The notes under the pieces: generated by a model
Databases searched by the model: none
What the model saw: only the letters and a program-made list of their open reading frames with translations
Told to the model about the DNA's origin: nothing
Part shown: piece by piece, positions 52,735 through 61,444 of the stretch
Numbering within the stretch: position 1 is the stretch's first letter
How the letters are laid out: every line of letters begins with the position of its first letter
Position numbers and translations under genes: made by a program
Origin: Bacillus salacetis
GTDB lineage: Bacteria > Bacillota > Bacilli > Bacillales > Bacillaceae_B
Direction of reading: 5' to 3'
Assembly (NCBI RefSeq): GCF_003581585.1
Contig: NZ_QXIR01000002.1
Span: 124,001-188,000 of the forward strand
DNA length: 64,000 nucleotides

Positions 52735-54687
52735 CTATTGTTCAAAGTGGTCCATAATACTTTCAGGGACCTCTTCTGCGGTAAAGTACTTTAAATCAGG
52801 ATAATCCTGTCCTGTAAAATAGAAGGCAGCCATATATTCACTATCCATTGTCCATGATGTGACATCCAGAAGATCACCAATCTGCTGATCGGATGTAATC
52901 GTCATGGTTTTTCCTTCTCTTTCAAGTTTCTTGATTATTTCTTGTGAATCCCATTCCATTCCCGTGGAAGAATGGTAATCATCCCGCTCAAAGACAACGA
53001 CCTTGGAAACATCGGCAGCAGTTACTTCTACTCTGTTAAATAAATCTTTATCAATTAACCAATCTTGAAAACTTCCATATGAAGGTTTCCATTCAACATA
53101 CACTCTCTTGTCGTTGGATAACAGAAGTTCAATATCATAAAGTGTTTCTGAAGGATCTGTCATGCTTTCATAAGATTCTTCAAGTATTTCATCTTTCAGC
53201 ACGTCAATCCCCTCGGCAAGCAGAGTCCGATCAGTGATGGTTACTTGCTTATCCAGCGGACCTCTTGCTGTTATAGTCAACTTGTCAGCACTATCGGCAT
53301 CGATGGAAAGGATCTGATGCTTCGATTGCTTATATTCAACAGATTCATAAATCGGCTCATATAACGAATCGAAATGGTCTCGATTGATTTCATAACTTCT
53401 GACGGCTTTTTTACCGTTCTTTAATTCGTAAACTAAATATAATGTATCTGCCCCTGTGCTCTCCCTGTTTGAAATGACAGTTTCATGGAGATCAGTTACC
53501 TTTTTGATATTTTCTTCCTTCGTAAGGTAGCGAACAGGTTCCTCTTCGTACTCCTCCAGGTAAGAATATATATGATCATTCATGTAGACCCTGTCAATCT
53601 CCCTCACGTCGGGTATATCCGTTTCATAGTTTCTGAACCCCAGGTGAAAGAATACAGCGATAACTACCAGGAAGAGAGCAAAACCTGCAATCTCTTTTCC
53701 CCTCAAAGCAATTCGCCAGGTCTTTTGCAATACCATCTCAGAAAGGGAGAAGCCGATGACAAATCCCAGGACATAGCCAAAAATTGTCCACGCCAACGAA
53801 TTTTGCATCTCACTGAAATACCCGCCGGCAAGCATCATGACACTGGATAACAAACCGAATTTAAAAATCGGCTGCAGTACCGGGAACACCAATGCCTGTG
53901 AAACGGATTCTATTCTTCTTAATCTATATAAATAGAGAGCTGTAAGCCACAATCCGATGATCAATACGAGATATATAAGAATTTCAGCAGCCGAAAGCTG
54001 GACTTCATTGAACAGCCCGGCCTTTATAACCGGCGAAAACTTTTCGGTCTGTACGGCCATGAAATATTCTTTAGGAAACCCAAATAAGAAATTCTTCAAG
54101 TTAATGACAGACAGCACATAGATCCCTGAAGGGAACAAAAGGATGATATAGGTTAATACTGCCTGTATTACTGAGAGTCCAGTCAGCATGGCAACAGTCA
54201 AACTTGCAGTATAAAACAAAAGTGTCATCAGTGTTGTCAACATGGCCCACCTGAGTATATCCTGGACTTGGAAATTCGGCCCCAAATCACTCGTAAGAGT
54301 GAATATCAGCATTATTATAGCCACTATCAAAATCGGCATAAGCAGCATGGCCAATCCTGCAGCGGAAAATTGAATGAAAAGCTTTGTCCGCTTGATGGGA
54401 AGGCTGTGTATCATGTCTGCCTGCTGCTTGACATGCAGAAAGCGGAATAAAAAGAGCGATAATAATACAGGAATCACCATCATCAAGCCTGCCTGCAGAA
54501 TAAAATTAACTTGGAACATATGCCCGTAGGTATATATATAGGAAGGTTCTTCACTGGATAACTCCATCCAAATGTTCAATGGCAGCGCGAAAATAAGCCC
54601 CAGTAAATATACGATCCCTATCCAACCGGTATTTCTTAGAATGAGAGAAAGAATTTCTTTATTAAACCAAGACGTCCTTGACTGCAT
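52735..54687 (-). CDS. ABC transporter permease with DUF6449-like C-terminal domain
   Basis: 650 residues. Ten or more membrane helices in the first ~350 residues, then a large C-terminal extracytoplasmic part (about 360-650) that is not in standard ABC-2 permeases. ATG 54687 with GGGGG nine bases upstream overlaps the ATPase gene by 26 bases. Partner of the ATPase at 54662-55561. Substrate unknown; the operon type resembles YtrBC or BceAB in layout. Confidence 0.82.
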   Translation of the reverse strand: MQSRTSWFNKEILSLILRNTGWIGIVYLLGLIFALPLNIWMELSSEEPSYIYTYGHMFQVNFILQAGLMMVIPVLLSLFLFRFLHVKQQADMIHSLPIKRTKLFIQFSAAGLAMLLMPILIVAIIMLIFTLTSDLGPNFQVQDILRWAMLTTLMTLLFYTASLTVAMLTGLSVIQAVLTYIILLFPSGIYVLSVINLKNFLFGFPKEYFMAVQTEKFSPVIKAGLFNEVQLSAAEILIYLVLIIGLWLTALYLYRLRRIESVSQALVFPVLQPIFKFGLLSSVMMLAGGYFSEMQNSLAWTIFGYVLGFVIGFSLSEMVLQKTWRIALRGKEIAGFALFLVVIAVFFHLGFRNYETDIPDVREIDRVYMNDHIYSYLEEYEEEPVRYLTKEENIKKVTDLHETVISNRESTGADTLYLVYELKNGKKAVRSYEINRDHFDSLYEPIYESVEYKQSKHQILSIDADSADKLTITARGPLDKQVTITDRTLLAEGIDVLKDEILEESYESMTDPSETLYDIELLLSNDKRVYVEWKPSYGSFQDWLIDKDLFNRVEVTAADVSKVVVFERDDYHSSTGMEWDSQEIIKKLEREGKTMTITSDQQIGDLLDVTSWTMDSEYMAAFYFTGQDYPDLKYFTAEEVPESIMDHFEQ

Positions 54688-55561
54688 AGCCCGCATCCCC
54701 CATTTCATGAATGAATATTTCTTCAAGTGTCAATGGAAGAAGATCAAAGATGACAGGCTCATATTCACCGACCGCAGCTTCTATTTCTGCTTGATCACCC
54801 TTTACTATGCAAGAGAATACACTGCCTCTCTTGTCCATGTGCAATATATGGATCTTTGCAAACAACTCTTCAGGCGGCGGCTGCCGAAAGGCAATTTGAA
54901 TTTTATGGAAGTCCGATTTCAATTCATCTAACTCCTTTTCTACCAAAAGCCTTCCATCATGCAATATCCCCACATGATCACAAAGATCCTCTATTTCCGC
55001 CAAATTATGTGACGAAATCAATATGGTCATTTCTCTGAAAGCCACTTCTTCCATTAAAATCGATTTAATTTTCTTCCTGACCACCGGGTCCAAACCGTCA
55101 ACAGGTTCATCCAGGATCAACACTTCTGGCCGGCATGAAAGCGCAAGCAGGAATGCCGCCTGCCGTTGGACCCCTTTTGAAAATTTATGTAATTTAATAC
55201 CAGGATCGATTCCCAGGATTCCTGTTAATTCGAGAAATCTTTCTTGATCCCAGCTGAAATATATACTGCTGTAAAATAAAGCCATCTGCTTTGTGTTATA
55301 CTGCGGCAAAAAAGCGGGCAGGTCAGGCAAATAGAACATTTTTTGTTTAACTGCAGGATTTTCATAGACTTTTTGACCATTAACTTTTGCTTCACCAGCA
55401 TCAGGTTTGTAAATACCGCCAAGCATTTTCAAGAGAGTGGTTTTTCCGGCTCCGTTTGAACCGAGCAGACCGTAAACAGACCCTTTTTTAACCAAGAGGG
55501 AGACATTTTGCACTCCTTCTCTCCCTTCAAACTGTTTGGAAACATTATGAAGTTGAATCAC
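54662..55561 (-). CDS. ABC transporter ATPase (YtrB-like)
   Basis: 299 residues. Walker A GLLGSNGAGKTTLLKML, signature FSKGVQRQ (variant of LSGGQ), Walker B VLILDEPVDGLDPV, H-loop ISSHNLAE. The signature Ser-Gly-Gly is KGV here, as in YtrB-type proteins. GTG start (VIQLHNVSK) after GGGGGAG. Overlaps the GntR gene upstream by 17 bases and the permease downstream by 26. Confidence 0.92.
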   Translation of the reverse strand: MIQLHNVSKQFEGREGVQNVSLLVKKGSVYGLLGSNGAGKTTLLKMLGGIYKPDAGEAKVNGQKVYENPAVKQKMFYLPDLPAFLPQYNTKQMALFYSSIYFSWDQERFLELTGILGIDPGIKLHKFSKGVQRQAAFLLALSCRPEVLILDEPVDGLDPVVRKKIKSILMEEVAFREMTILISSHNLAEIEDLCDHVGILHDGRLLVEKELDELKSDFHKIQIAFRQPPPEELFAKIHILHMDKRGSVFSCIVKGDQAEIEAAVGEYEPVIFDLLPLTLEEIFIHEMGDAGYAVKDVLV

Positions 55562-55943
55562 CGTGAACTCCCCCTTCAGCATTCTTTTCTATTTTTTGAA
55601 TGATTGTTATTATTTCTTCTGCTGTGATACCGAGGTACATCCCCTCAGCAATCAGCTTTTCCAGGTCAGACATCACCTTGATTATCTTATCGGTATTCTG
55701 GGTATGGGCAGCAGGGCTGACAAAGCTGCCTCTCCCCTTAACAGAATAGATATAGCCTTGGCTCTCTAATTCTCTATAAGCTTTTTGGATAGTATTTGGA
55801 TTGATCGTCAGTTCCCCCGCGAGCGTTCTGACAGAGGGCAATTGTTCATCTGCCACTAATACTTCATTGATTATCAATTCTTTAAGCTTGTCAACAAGCT
55901 GCTCATATATCGGCTTCCGGCTGCGCAAATCTAATTCGAACAT
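55545..55943 (-). CDS. GntR-family regulator, YtrA type
   Basis: 132 residues. Winged helix with YEQLVDKLKELIINEVLVAD, TINPNTIQKAYRELESQGY and VKGRGSFVSP, and a short C-terminal dimerisation helix, as in the YtrA subfamily. Expected to repress its own operon. GGAGGG precedes the ATG. Confidence 0.92.
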   Translation of the reverse strand: MFELDLRSRKPIYEQLVDKLKELIINEVLVADEQLPSVRTLAGELTINPNTIQKAYRELESQGYIYSVKGRGSFVSPAAHTQNTDKIIKVMSDLEKLIAEGMYLGITAEEIITIIQKIEKNAEGGVHGDSTS

Positions 55944-55976
55944 TAATACCCTCCAATCTGTACGCAGTGTACTATG

Positions 55977-55998
55977 TGTATTAATACAGTTGATTATA
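55977..55998 (-). promoter_or_regulatory. promoter and probable GntR operator
   Basis: Perfect 12-bp palindrome TGTATTAATACA (55977-55988) just after a TATAAT -10 (55993-55998 on the minus strand), so it covers the expected start site. A half-site AATACA lies further upstream near 56032. YtrA-type regulators bind such AT-rich palindromes. Confidence 0.55.
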
Positions 55999-56117
55999 CT
56001 TTATCCAATTGTAAAAGAGAAGAAGTTTTTTTAATACAATTGAAATACTCCGCTGCATAGAACATGAACTCAAGGAAACAATAACAAAAAAACTAATAAT
56101 GATCTGAGGTGTTTTAT

Positions 56118-56984
56118 GTGAAAAAAATAGTGGACCTGCTGGTTTTGGGCTTGATTTCAACTGGAATATTATTGACTGGATGTAATAATGACAATGGCGA
56201 TGATGGAGGCGGTGATAAATCCCTTGTCATCGGCCTGAATAACTGGGCAGAAAATATCGCTGTATCGAATATGTGGAAAGTGCTGCTCGAGGAAAAGGAT
56301 TATGAAGTTGAATTGAAATCGATGGAAAAGGCACCTGTCTGGCTGGGGATCACACGTGATGAACTGGATATCGCTCCGGAAGTCTGGCTTCCCAATACAG
56401 ATAAACCACTGATGGACAAATATGAAGACCAACTCGATATGCAAGAGATATGGTATGAAAATACCGGGCTCGGCCTGGTGGTCCCTGCTTACATGAAGGA
56501 TATTTCCAGCATTGAAGAACTAAATGCCAGAAAAGATGAATTCGGCGGAAGAATTGTCGGAATCGATCCTGGAGCAAGTTTGACTTCAATGACGCAGAAA
56601 GCCATTGAAGAATACGGTCTTGAACTTGATCTTGTGACAAGTTCCGGGCCGGCAATGATGGCCGAATTATCTAAAGCATATAAAGACAAAAAGCCAATCG
56701 TGGTAACACTTTGGAATCCGCATTGGGCCTTCTCTGAATACGATTTAAAATATCTTGAAGATCCTAAGAAAGTTTATGGAGAAGCTGATGATATCCGCTA
56801 TATGACCAGGAATGGATTTGAAGAGGACCACCCTGAAGTCATTAAATGGATGAATAAGTGGAAAATGGATGATGAGTCACTTGGAAGCCTGATGGCTGTC
56901 ATCAAAGATGCTGGGGATCCAGCTGAAGGAGCGAAAACCTGGATTGAGGATAACCGCGAACAGGTTGACAAGTGGCTTAAGTAA
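56118..56984 (+). CDS. glycine betaine/proline ABC substrate-binding lipoprotein (OpuAC type)
   Basis: 288 residues. Lipobox LLTGC after a signal helix (VKKIVDLLVLGLISTGI). OpuAC fold with NWAENIAVSNMWKVLLEEKD, tryptophans of the aromatic box, and TLWNPHWAFSEYDLKYLEDP. GTG start with GAGGTG upstream. No ATPase or permease gene lies beside it, so it is an orphan receptor. Confidence 0.9.
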   Translation: MKKIVDLLVLGLISTGILLTGCNNDNGDDGGGDKSLVIGLNNWAENIAVSNMWKVLLEEKDYEVELKSMEKAPVWLGITRDELDIAPEVWLPNTDKPLMDKYEDQLDMQEIWYENTGLGLVVPAYMKDISSIEELNARKDEFGGRIVGIDPGASLTSMTQKAIEEYGLELDLVTSSGPAMMAELSKAYKDKKPIVVTLWNPHWAFSEYDLKYLEDPKKVYGEADDIRYMTRNGFEEDHPEVIKWMNKWKMDDESLGSLMAVIKDAGDPAEGAKTWIEDNREQVDKWLK

Positions 56985-57130
56985 AAAAGGCTGAATTCCT
57001 GCTTTGCGTTACCGGGGGCTCACCTGTCCAGCAGGAGACCGCACCCTGAAGCAAAAATCCTTCTACGTAAAAAGGGAGAAGGAAAAAATCATTCAAAGAA
57101 AATATTTTTTTATAAATATGGTTTTAACCA

Positions 57131-57186
57131 AAAAACCCCGAACTTTTTGAACTCTCTATAGAGCCTGCAAAAAGTTCGGTTTTCTT
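57131..57186 (+). terminator. terminator after OpuAC-type gene
   Basis: Long stem CCGAACTTTTT / AAAAAGTTCGG with TTTTC after it. Confidence 0.8.
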
Positions 57187-57263
57187 ATGTTTAGTACTGG
57201 CAGCTTACAATAATACGGTTTTCAGAGAGATTAAATCAATTCTGTCCCTGTATCTTTAATAAA

Positions 57264-57413
57264 GGCTGTTTTCGCAAATATTGTTGCTTTCGGAAAAACC
57301 CTGATGCCGGATTCTTCCCCTGAATTCAATTCTGCTCACCGGGGTTGTATGACGATTTACCAGGATATTATTTGAAATTGATATTGAATAGCAGCAAAGT
57401 TTCGAAAACAGCC
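57264..57413 (-). mobile_element. MITE copy 3 (150 bp, shortened) with 8-bp target duplication
   Basis: Reverse orientation relative to copies 1, 2 and 4. Ends are the inverted repeat GGCTGTTTTCG (both), with TTGTTGC/GCAGCAA further in. TTAATAAA flanks both sides directly (57256-57263 and 57414-57421). The middle is shorter and diverged but keeps CACCGGGG and TTTACCAGGATATTA. Confidence 0.92.
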
Positions 57414-57426
57414 TTAATAAAAAGTT

Positions 57427-58617
57427 CTAAAGCTGTTCCATCAACCGATTCAGCAGTTCTTCACCCGGCATTACAGCACTGCCTCCGCCTTGTGCCAATG
57501 ATGAATTCCCTCCTCCTTTACCATTAGTAATCTCCAAGGCATAGGAAACGAGCTCCTTCATATCATTATGGCAAGAGGGCGCCGCCCCAAACACAAATTG
57601 CAGCTTGTCGCCATTTTCACTCACTAACAAGACGACCGCTCCATGCCTTTGCAGAACACTCCTGGCCATCTGCTGCATCTCAGCCATGGACCGGTGTTGA
57701 AGAACTTTCTTAACTACTTTTGTTCCATGTATGTCCACGGCAGAATTTCCGAGTGCCTCTGCTTCATACGAAAGGATGGTCTGCCGGGCTTCCTCAAGAA
57801 GCTTCTCATTTTTCTTTCCGTTTTCTATAAGAGTCTTTACAGAAGACACCATTTCTGAAGGAGGAGCATTCACGACTCCTGTTAGTTGTTTTAGAATGTG
57901 ATTTTTCTCATGAAGCTGCTTTGCGACCCTTTGTCCGCATACAAAGCTGACCCGTGTATTCTTTCTCTGTTTTTCCCATCCAAGAATTTTTATCAGTCCA
58001 ACTTCACCTGTGGAACCGGGATGTGTTCCTCCGCAGCCGTTGTAATCAAATTCCGGGATGATCACCAGCCTAATGTCTTCTTCAACGGCAAGCCTTTTTC
58101 TAAGCGGGTATTTCCCGGCCTCATATTTGTTTACCCATTTGGTATGTATAGGCAGATTCTGGAGGATGATTTCATTGGCAAGCGCCTCTGCCTTCAATCT
58201 TTCCCCTTCTGTTAAATCAGAAGTATTCAAGTCGATGGTAGAGGTTTCTTTTCCAAGATGGAAGCTGACCGTTTCATAACCAAGACTTTCAACAAATGCG
58301 GCAGAAAGGATGTGCTGGCCCGAATGCTGCTGCATATGATCAAATCGTCTGTTCCAATTGATCATTCCTGTTATTGGACCTTCATCAGCAATCGGACCCT
58401 CGAGATAATGGCGGATGATCCCATCCATCTCCTCAACTTCTGTGACCTTGACATTATTCAGCATACCAGTATCAGAAGGCTGTCCCCCGCCGGCTGGGTA
58501 AAAAGCGGTTTCCTCCAAAACGGCAAACCATCTTCCATCCTCGGATTTCTGTTGTGAAACCAGATTTGATTGAAATTCACGAATATATTGGTCCTGATAA
58601 TACAATTTTCCCTTCAA
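57427..58617 (-). CDS. AlaX-L alanyl-tRNA editing protein with DHHA1 domain
   Basis: 396 residues. Editing domain with zinc ligands HSGQH and CGGTH (GCGGTHPGSTGEVG), preceded by FYPAGGGQPSD; C-terminal DHHA1-like part (about 250-395) with GKGGGNSSLAQGGGS. It hydrolyses Ser- or Gly-tRNA(Ala) in trans. TTG 58617 follows GAAGGTG by six bases; a GTG at 58626 overlaps the site. Overlaps no gene; follows the 67-aa membrane protein gene closely. Confidence 0.9.
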   Translation of the reverse strand: MKGKLYYQDQYIREFQSNLVSQQKSEDGRWFAVLEETAFYPAGGGQPSDTGMLNNVKVTEVEEMDGIIRHYLEGPIADEGPITGMINWNRRFDHMQQHSGQHILSAAFVESLGYETVSFHLGKETSTIDLNTSDLTEGERLKAEALANEIILQNLPIHTKWVNKYEAGKYPLRKRLAVEEDIRLVIIPEFDYNGCGGTHPGSTGEVGLIKILGWEKQRKNTRVSFVCGQRVAKQLHEKNHILKQLTGVVNAPPSEMVSSVKTLIENGKKNEKLLEEARQTILSYEAEALGNSAVDIHGTKVVKKVLQHRSMAEMQQMARSVLQRHGAVVLLVSENGDKLQFVFGAAPSCHNDMKELVSYALEITNGKGGGNSSLAQGGGSAVMPGEELLNRLMEQL

Positions 58618-58622
58618 ATTGT

Positions 58623-58826
58623 TCACCTTCTCTGTTCAAAATATCCGGATGGGTCAGTAAATATTGAAATGATATCTATGATCCCTACATAAATAAGAAA
58701 GATCCCCAGCAGAACAAAACCAATCTTTACAATTTTGTTCTGCACATTTTCAGTATCTTTTCCTTTTAATCCGGCAAATGCAAAGATTAACAGTGCAATA
58801 CCTGCCAACAATGAAACGATAAACAT
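58623..58826 (-). CDS. small membrane protein, 67 aa, two helices
   Basis: ATG with AAGGAGG upstream. Helices at about 3-20 and 33-55, polar loop between. Ends six bases before the AlaX start, so probably co-transcribed. Family not recognised. Confidence 0.75.
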   Translation of the reverse strand: MFIVSLLAGIALLIFAFAGLKGKDTENVQNKIVKIGFVLLGIFLIYVGIIDIISIFTDPSGYFEQRR

Positions 58827-58909
58827 GCGATTGCCTCCTTAAAGAAGCCTTATGATTTATTGTAAACTTCTTACTACTTGTTTTTCCATTCTGATGATTC
58901 ACCAAACAC

Positions 58910-58951
58910 AAAGAAAAGGCGCCTCCTCTAAAAAGGAAGCACCTTTCTTCT
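58910..58951 (-). terminator. terminator after SDR gene
   Basis: Stem GAAAAGGCGC / GCACCTTTC with TTTGTG on the minus strand; touches the SDR stop codon. Confidence 0.7.
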
Positions 58952-59822
58952 AGCCGTTTACAATCGTTCCGCCGTTGACGTGGATCATTTGTCCGGTAAT
59001 ATAGGATGCGTCTTCGCTGGCAAGGAATACATAGCTTCCTGCAAGCTCTGCAGGCTGTCCCGGTCTCTTCATCGGTACCGGTACTGAATCTGATCCGAAT
59101 CCTTCAACAGTTTCTTCAGAGAAGGAAGATGGGATAAGTGGTGTCCAGATTGGACCCGGAGCTACTGCGTTCACCCGGATTTTGCGATCAAGAAGTGACT
59201 GCGAGAGTGATCTCGTAAACGTTGTAATCGCACCTTTGGTTGAAGAGTAGTCTATCAGTGACGGCATTCCTTGATAAGCCGTAATGGAAGAGGTATTGAT
59301 TATGGCGCTTCCCTCTTTCATGTGCTTCAATGCCTCTTTTGTCAAATAGAACATCGAGAAGATATTGGTGCTGAATGTTCTGGTCAACTGTTCCTTGCTG
59401 ATGTCTTCAATAGAATCCTGAGGATGCTGCTCCCCTGCATTATTGACCAGAATGTCCAGTCTGCCGAATTCATCAACGGTTTTTTGGACAGCCTTCTGAC
59501 AGAATTCTTCGTCTGCAATATCACCCGGAATGAGAAGGCATTTCCCCCCCGCTTTCTCTACATGCTCTTTTGTTTCTTTGGCATCGCTGTCTTCTTCAAG
59601 ATAGACGATTGCCACGTCTGCCCCTTCTTTTGCATAAGCAACGGAAACAGCCCTTCCGATACCGCTGTCCCCTCCTGTTATAAGTGCAGCTTTACCATCT
59701 AATCTCTTAGCTACTCCTGCAAGGTTGCCTGTGAAATCCGGTCTTGGATCCATATCCGATTCTAACCCGGGCTGGTGGTTTTGTTCCTGTCCCGGTATTG
59801 AGTCTGGTCTCTTTTCAGTCAT
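58950..59822 (-). CDS. short-chain dehydrogenase/reductase (YdaD/YhxC-like)
   Basis: 290 residues. N-terminal extension (PGQEQNHQPGLESDMDPRP) typical of the YdaD/YhxC/YhdF group, then NAD(P) site ALITGGDSGIGRAVSVAYA, NNAGEQHP, catalytic S (SSIT), Y and K in IDYSSTKGAI. In B. subtilis these are sigma-B stress proteins, in line with the promoter upstream. Substrate unknown. Confidence 0.93.
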   Translation of the reverse strand: MTEKRPDSIPGQEQNHQPGLESDMDPRPDFTGNLAGVAKRLDGKAALITGGDSGIGRAVSVAYAKEGADVAIVYLEEDSDAKETKEHVEKAGGKCLLIPGDIADEEFCQKAVQKTVDEFGRLDILVNNAGEQHPQDSIEDISKEQLTRTFSTNIFSMFYLTKEALKHMKEGSAIINTSSITAYQGMPSLIDYSSTKGAITTFTRSLSQSLLDRKIRVNAVAPGPIWTPLIPSSFSEETVEGFGSDSVPVPMKRPGQPAELAGSYVFLASEDASYITGQMIHVNGGTIVNG

Positions 59823-59860
59823 AAGTATAACCCTCCATGTTGTTGAAATATATCTTTTCT

Positions 59861-59885
59861 CTTCCCTGTGTTTTGGAATTTAAAC
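59861..59885 (-). promoter_or_regulatory. sigma-B promoter of the SDR gene
   Basis: On the minus strand GTTTAA, 13 bases, GGGAAG, a near-perfect sigma-B promoter, 38 bases before the ATG. Confidence 0.65.
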
Positions 59886-60087
59886 CTTGTTCCATATCCC
59901 CTCCGGATTTACCATGAATGTTATTCCTTTCAGGGGGGAAATTATAATAAAATGCTGAGTTTGCATTTATCGGCCTTTTGTAAAACCTCTAAAACCGGCC
60001 CCTTAATTCCAGAAGTTTTATTCTGAATTATGGTAAAGAGATATTTTACAGGTATTTACGTAAAAGCCTATTAAAAGGAGGAATACG

Positions 60088-60474
60088 ATGAGTGATTTTG
60101 TTGAAAGTGTCAAACGTTTTTCTAAACATTTGACCAGCGACATCGGTACGATGATCAAAGACCACCAACATAAAAAGATTGAATTCCAGGATTTGGTTTA
60201 CCTCATCATGAGCCACGAAAAAACAAGGATTTCAAGCAGGCTGCTACTTAAAAATGTCTATACTACATACGTTCTGCATCTCTTTCCCTATTCTCTTCAC
60301 CTGGAGACCAAGGGAGATAATCATCCGATCATCCTGCAGATGAAGATTTCTTCACAAGAGAAGAAGATATTTGTATGGAATTCGTACAATAACCAGAAGG
60401 GCAAAGCCATTTCGGTTCCAAAACCATTAGCGGCAGAATTAATCAGCCTTCAGCAGAGCGAAAATCTCCATTAA
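60088..60474 (+). CDS. hypothetical protein, 128 aa
   Basis: AAAAGGAGG before the ATG. Mixed helix/strand protein, no signal or membrane segment; begins MSDFVESVKRFSKHLTSDIG. Not recognised. Own terminator. Confidence 0.75.
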   Translation: MSDFVESVKRFSKHLTSDIGTMIKDHQHKKIEFQDLVYLIMSHEKTRISSRLLLKNVYTTYVLHLFPYSLHLETKGDNHPIILQMKISSQEKKIFVWNSYNNQKGKAISVPKPLAAELISLQQSENLH

Positions 60475-60500
60475 AAAAAAGCCTTGTAAGGGCTTTTTTT
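60473..60500. terminator. bidirectional terminator
   Basis: Stem AAAAAAGCC / GGGCTTTTTT with a short loop, between converging genes. Confidence 0.8.
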
Positions 60501-60506
60501 CTTCTA

Positions 60507-61031
60507 TTACTTTAGTACATTCATCGGCACATCGAAAATCAACCAGAGCGCAATAATGATTGGCACCGAGAGGACCCACGCCATCAATGGTTTTTTATAA
60601 TGGATAACCAGCATGATGAACATCATGATATTAAAAGCGAGATCCCAGCCAAAGCTCCAGCCCCTGTGATAACTCAGCCCCCCATATTGATGGGTTATGT
60701 ATTCATTCATTCCGTAAATCCCGGTCCACAATAAAATCCATAACACTTGTTTTACCAATGTGTGCGGAAGCCTTCCTATAAAAATTGCCACCGTCACAGT
60801 ATATTGAACGGCCATCTTGGCTAGAGCAATAAACGTATGGTTCAGATGGAACAACCGGTCTATTTTATCCATGGGATGAAACAGCCACAGTGAATGATTA
60901 AAAAGCAGGAATTGCGATAATAAATCTCCTATCACAAAGTAAAGGACTGTGGAGTAGTATTTATCAAATTTCGACCAGTTTCCAAATTTTATTCCTGCCA
61001 GAATGTATAAGACCAAGATAAGAATACTCAT
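60507..61031 (-). CDS. CBO0543-like integral membrane protein
   Basis: 174 residues, five or six helices; WSKFDKYYSTVLYFVIGDLL near the start and NEYITHQYGGLSYHRGWSFG in the middle are typical of this Firmicute family of unknown role. AAGG precedes the ATG weakly. Confidence 0.8.
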   Translation of the reverse strand: MSILILVLYILAGIKFGNWSKFDKYYSTVLYFVIGDLLSQFLLFNHSLWLFHPMDKIDRLFHLNHTFIALAKMAVQYTVTVAIFIGRLPHTLVKQVLWILLWTGIYGMNEYITHQYGGLSYHRGWSFGWDLAFNIMMFIMLVIHYKKPLMAWVLSVPIIIALWLIFDVPMNVLK

Positions 61032-61209
61032 TTATAGAACCTTCCAGGAAATATATTTCTCTTATTTTAGAACAAGGTCATTCTTTTTATGTGTGGAATT
61101 TGTAGTATTATTTCCATCTGCATTCTTCTTTCAATTCAGAGTTTCCTTATGAAGGCTGATTTTTCGTAAATTACTGTTTGCATAACATGGAACCAGGCTT
61201 TAATTAAGA

Positions 61210-61400
61210 GGCTCTTTTCGTAAACTTTATTGCTATTCAATATAAATTTCAACTAATATCCTGGTAAATCGCCGTAACAACCCCTGTGAGCTGGAAAGAA
61301 AAGAGCTGCTCGTTCTTTTTCGAGAGAAAACCTCTGAATACAGGGGAAAAATCCGGCACCTGGGATTTTACCGAAAAGCAACAATATATGCGAAAACAAT
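61210..61400 (+). mobile_element. MITE copy 4 (about 191 bp)
   Basis: Starts GGCTCTTTTCGTAAACTTTA and ends ATGCGAAAACAATT (last bases decayed). Interior close to copies 1 and 2 (CTGGTAAATCGCCG, GGAAAAATCCGGCACCTGGG). TTTAATT occurs on both sides, possibly the target duplication. A partial end-like piece, GGCTGATTTTTCGTAAATTA, lies just before at 61155. Confidence 0.85.
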
Positions 61401-61444
61401 TTAATTGAATTACCGGACTCTGAATGCCCTCCAGAATCGTTCCT

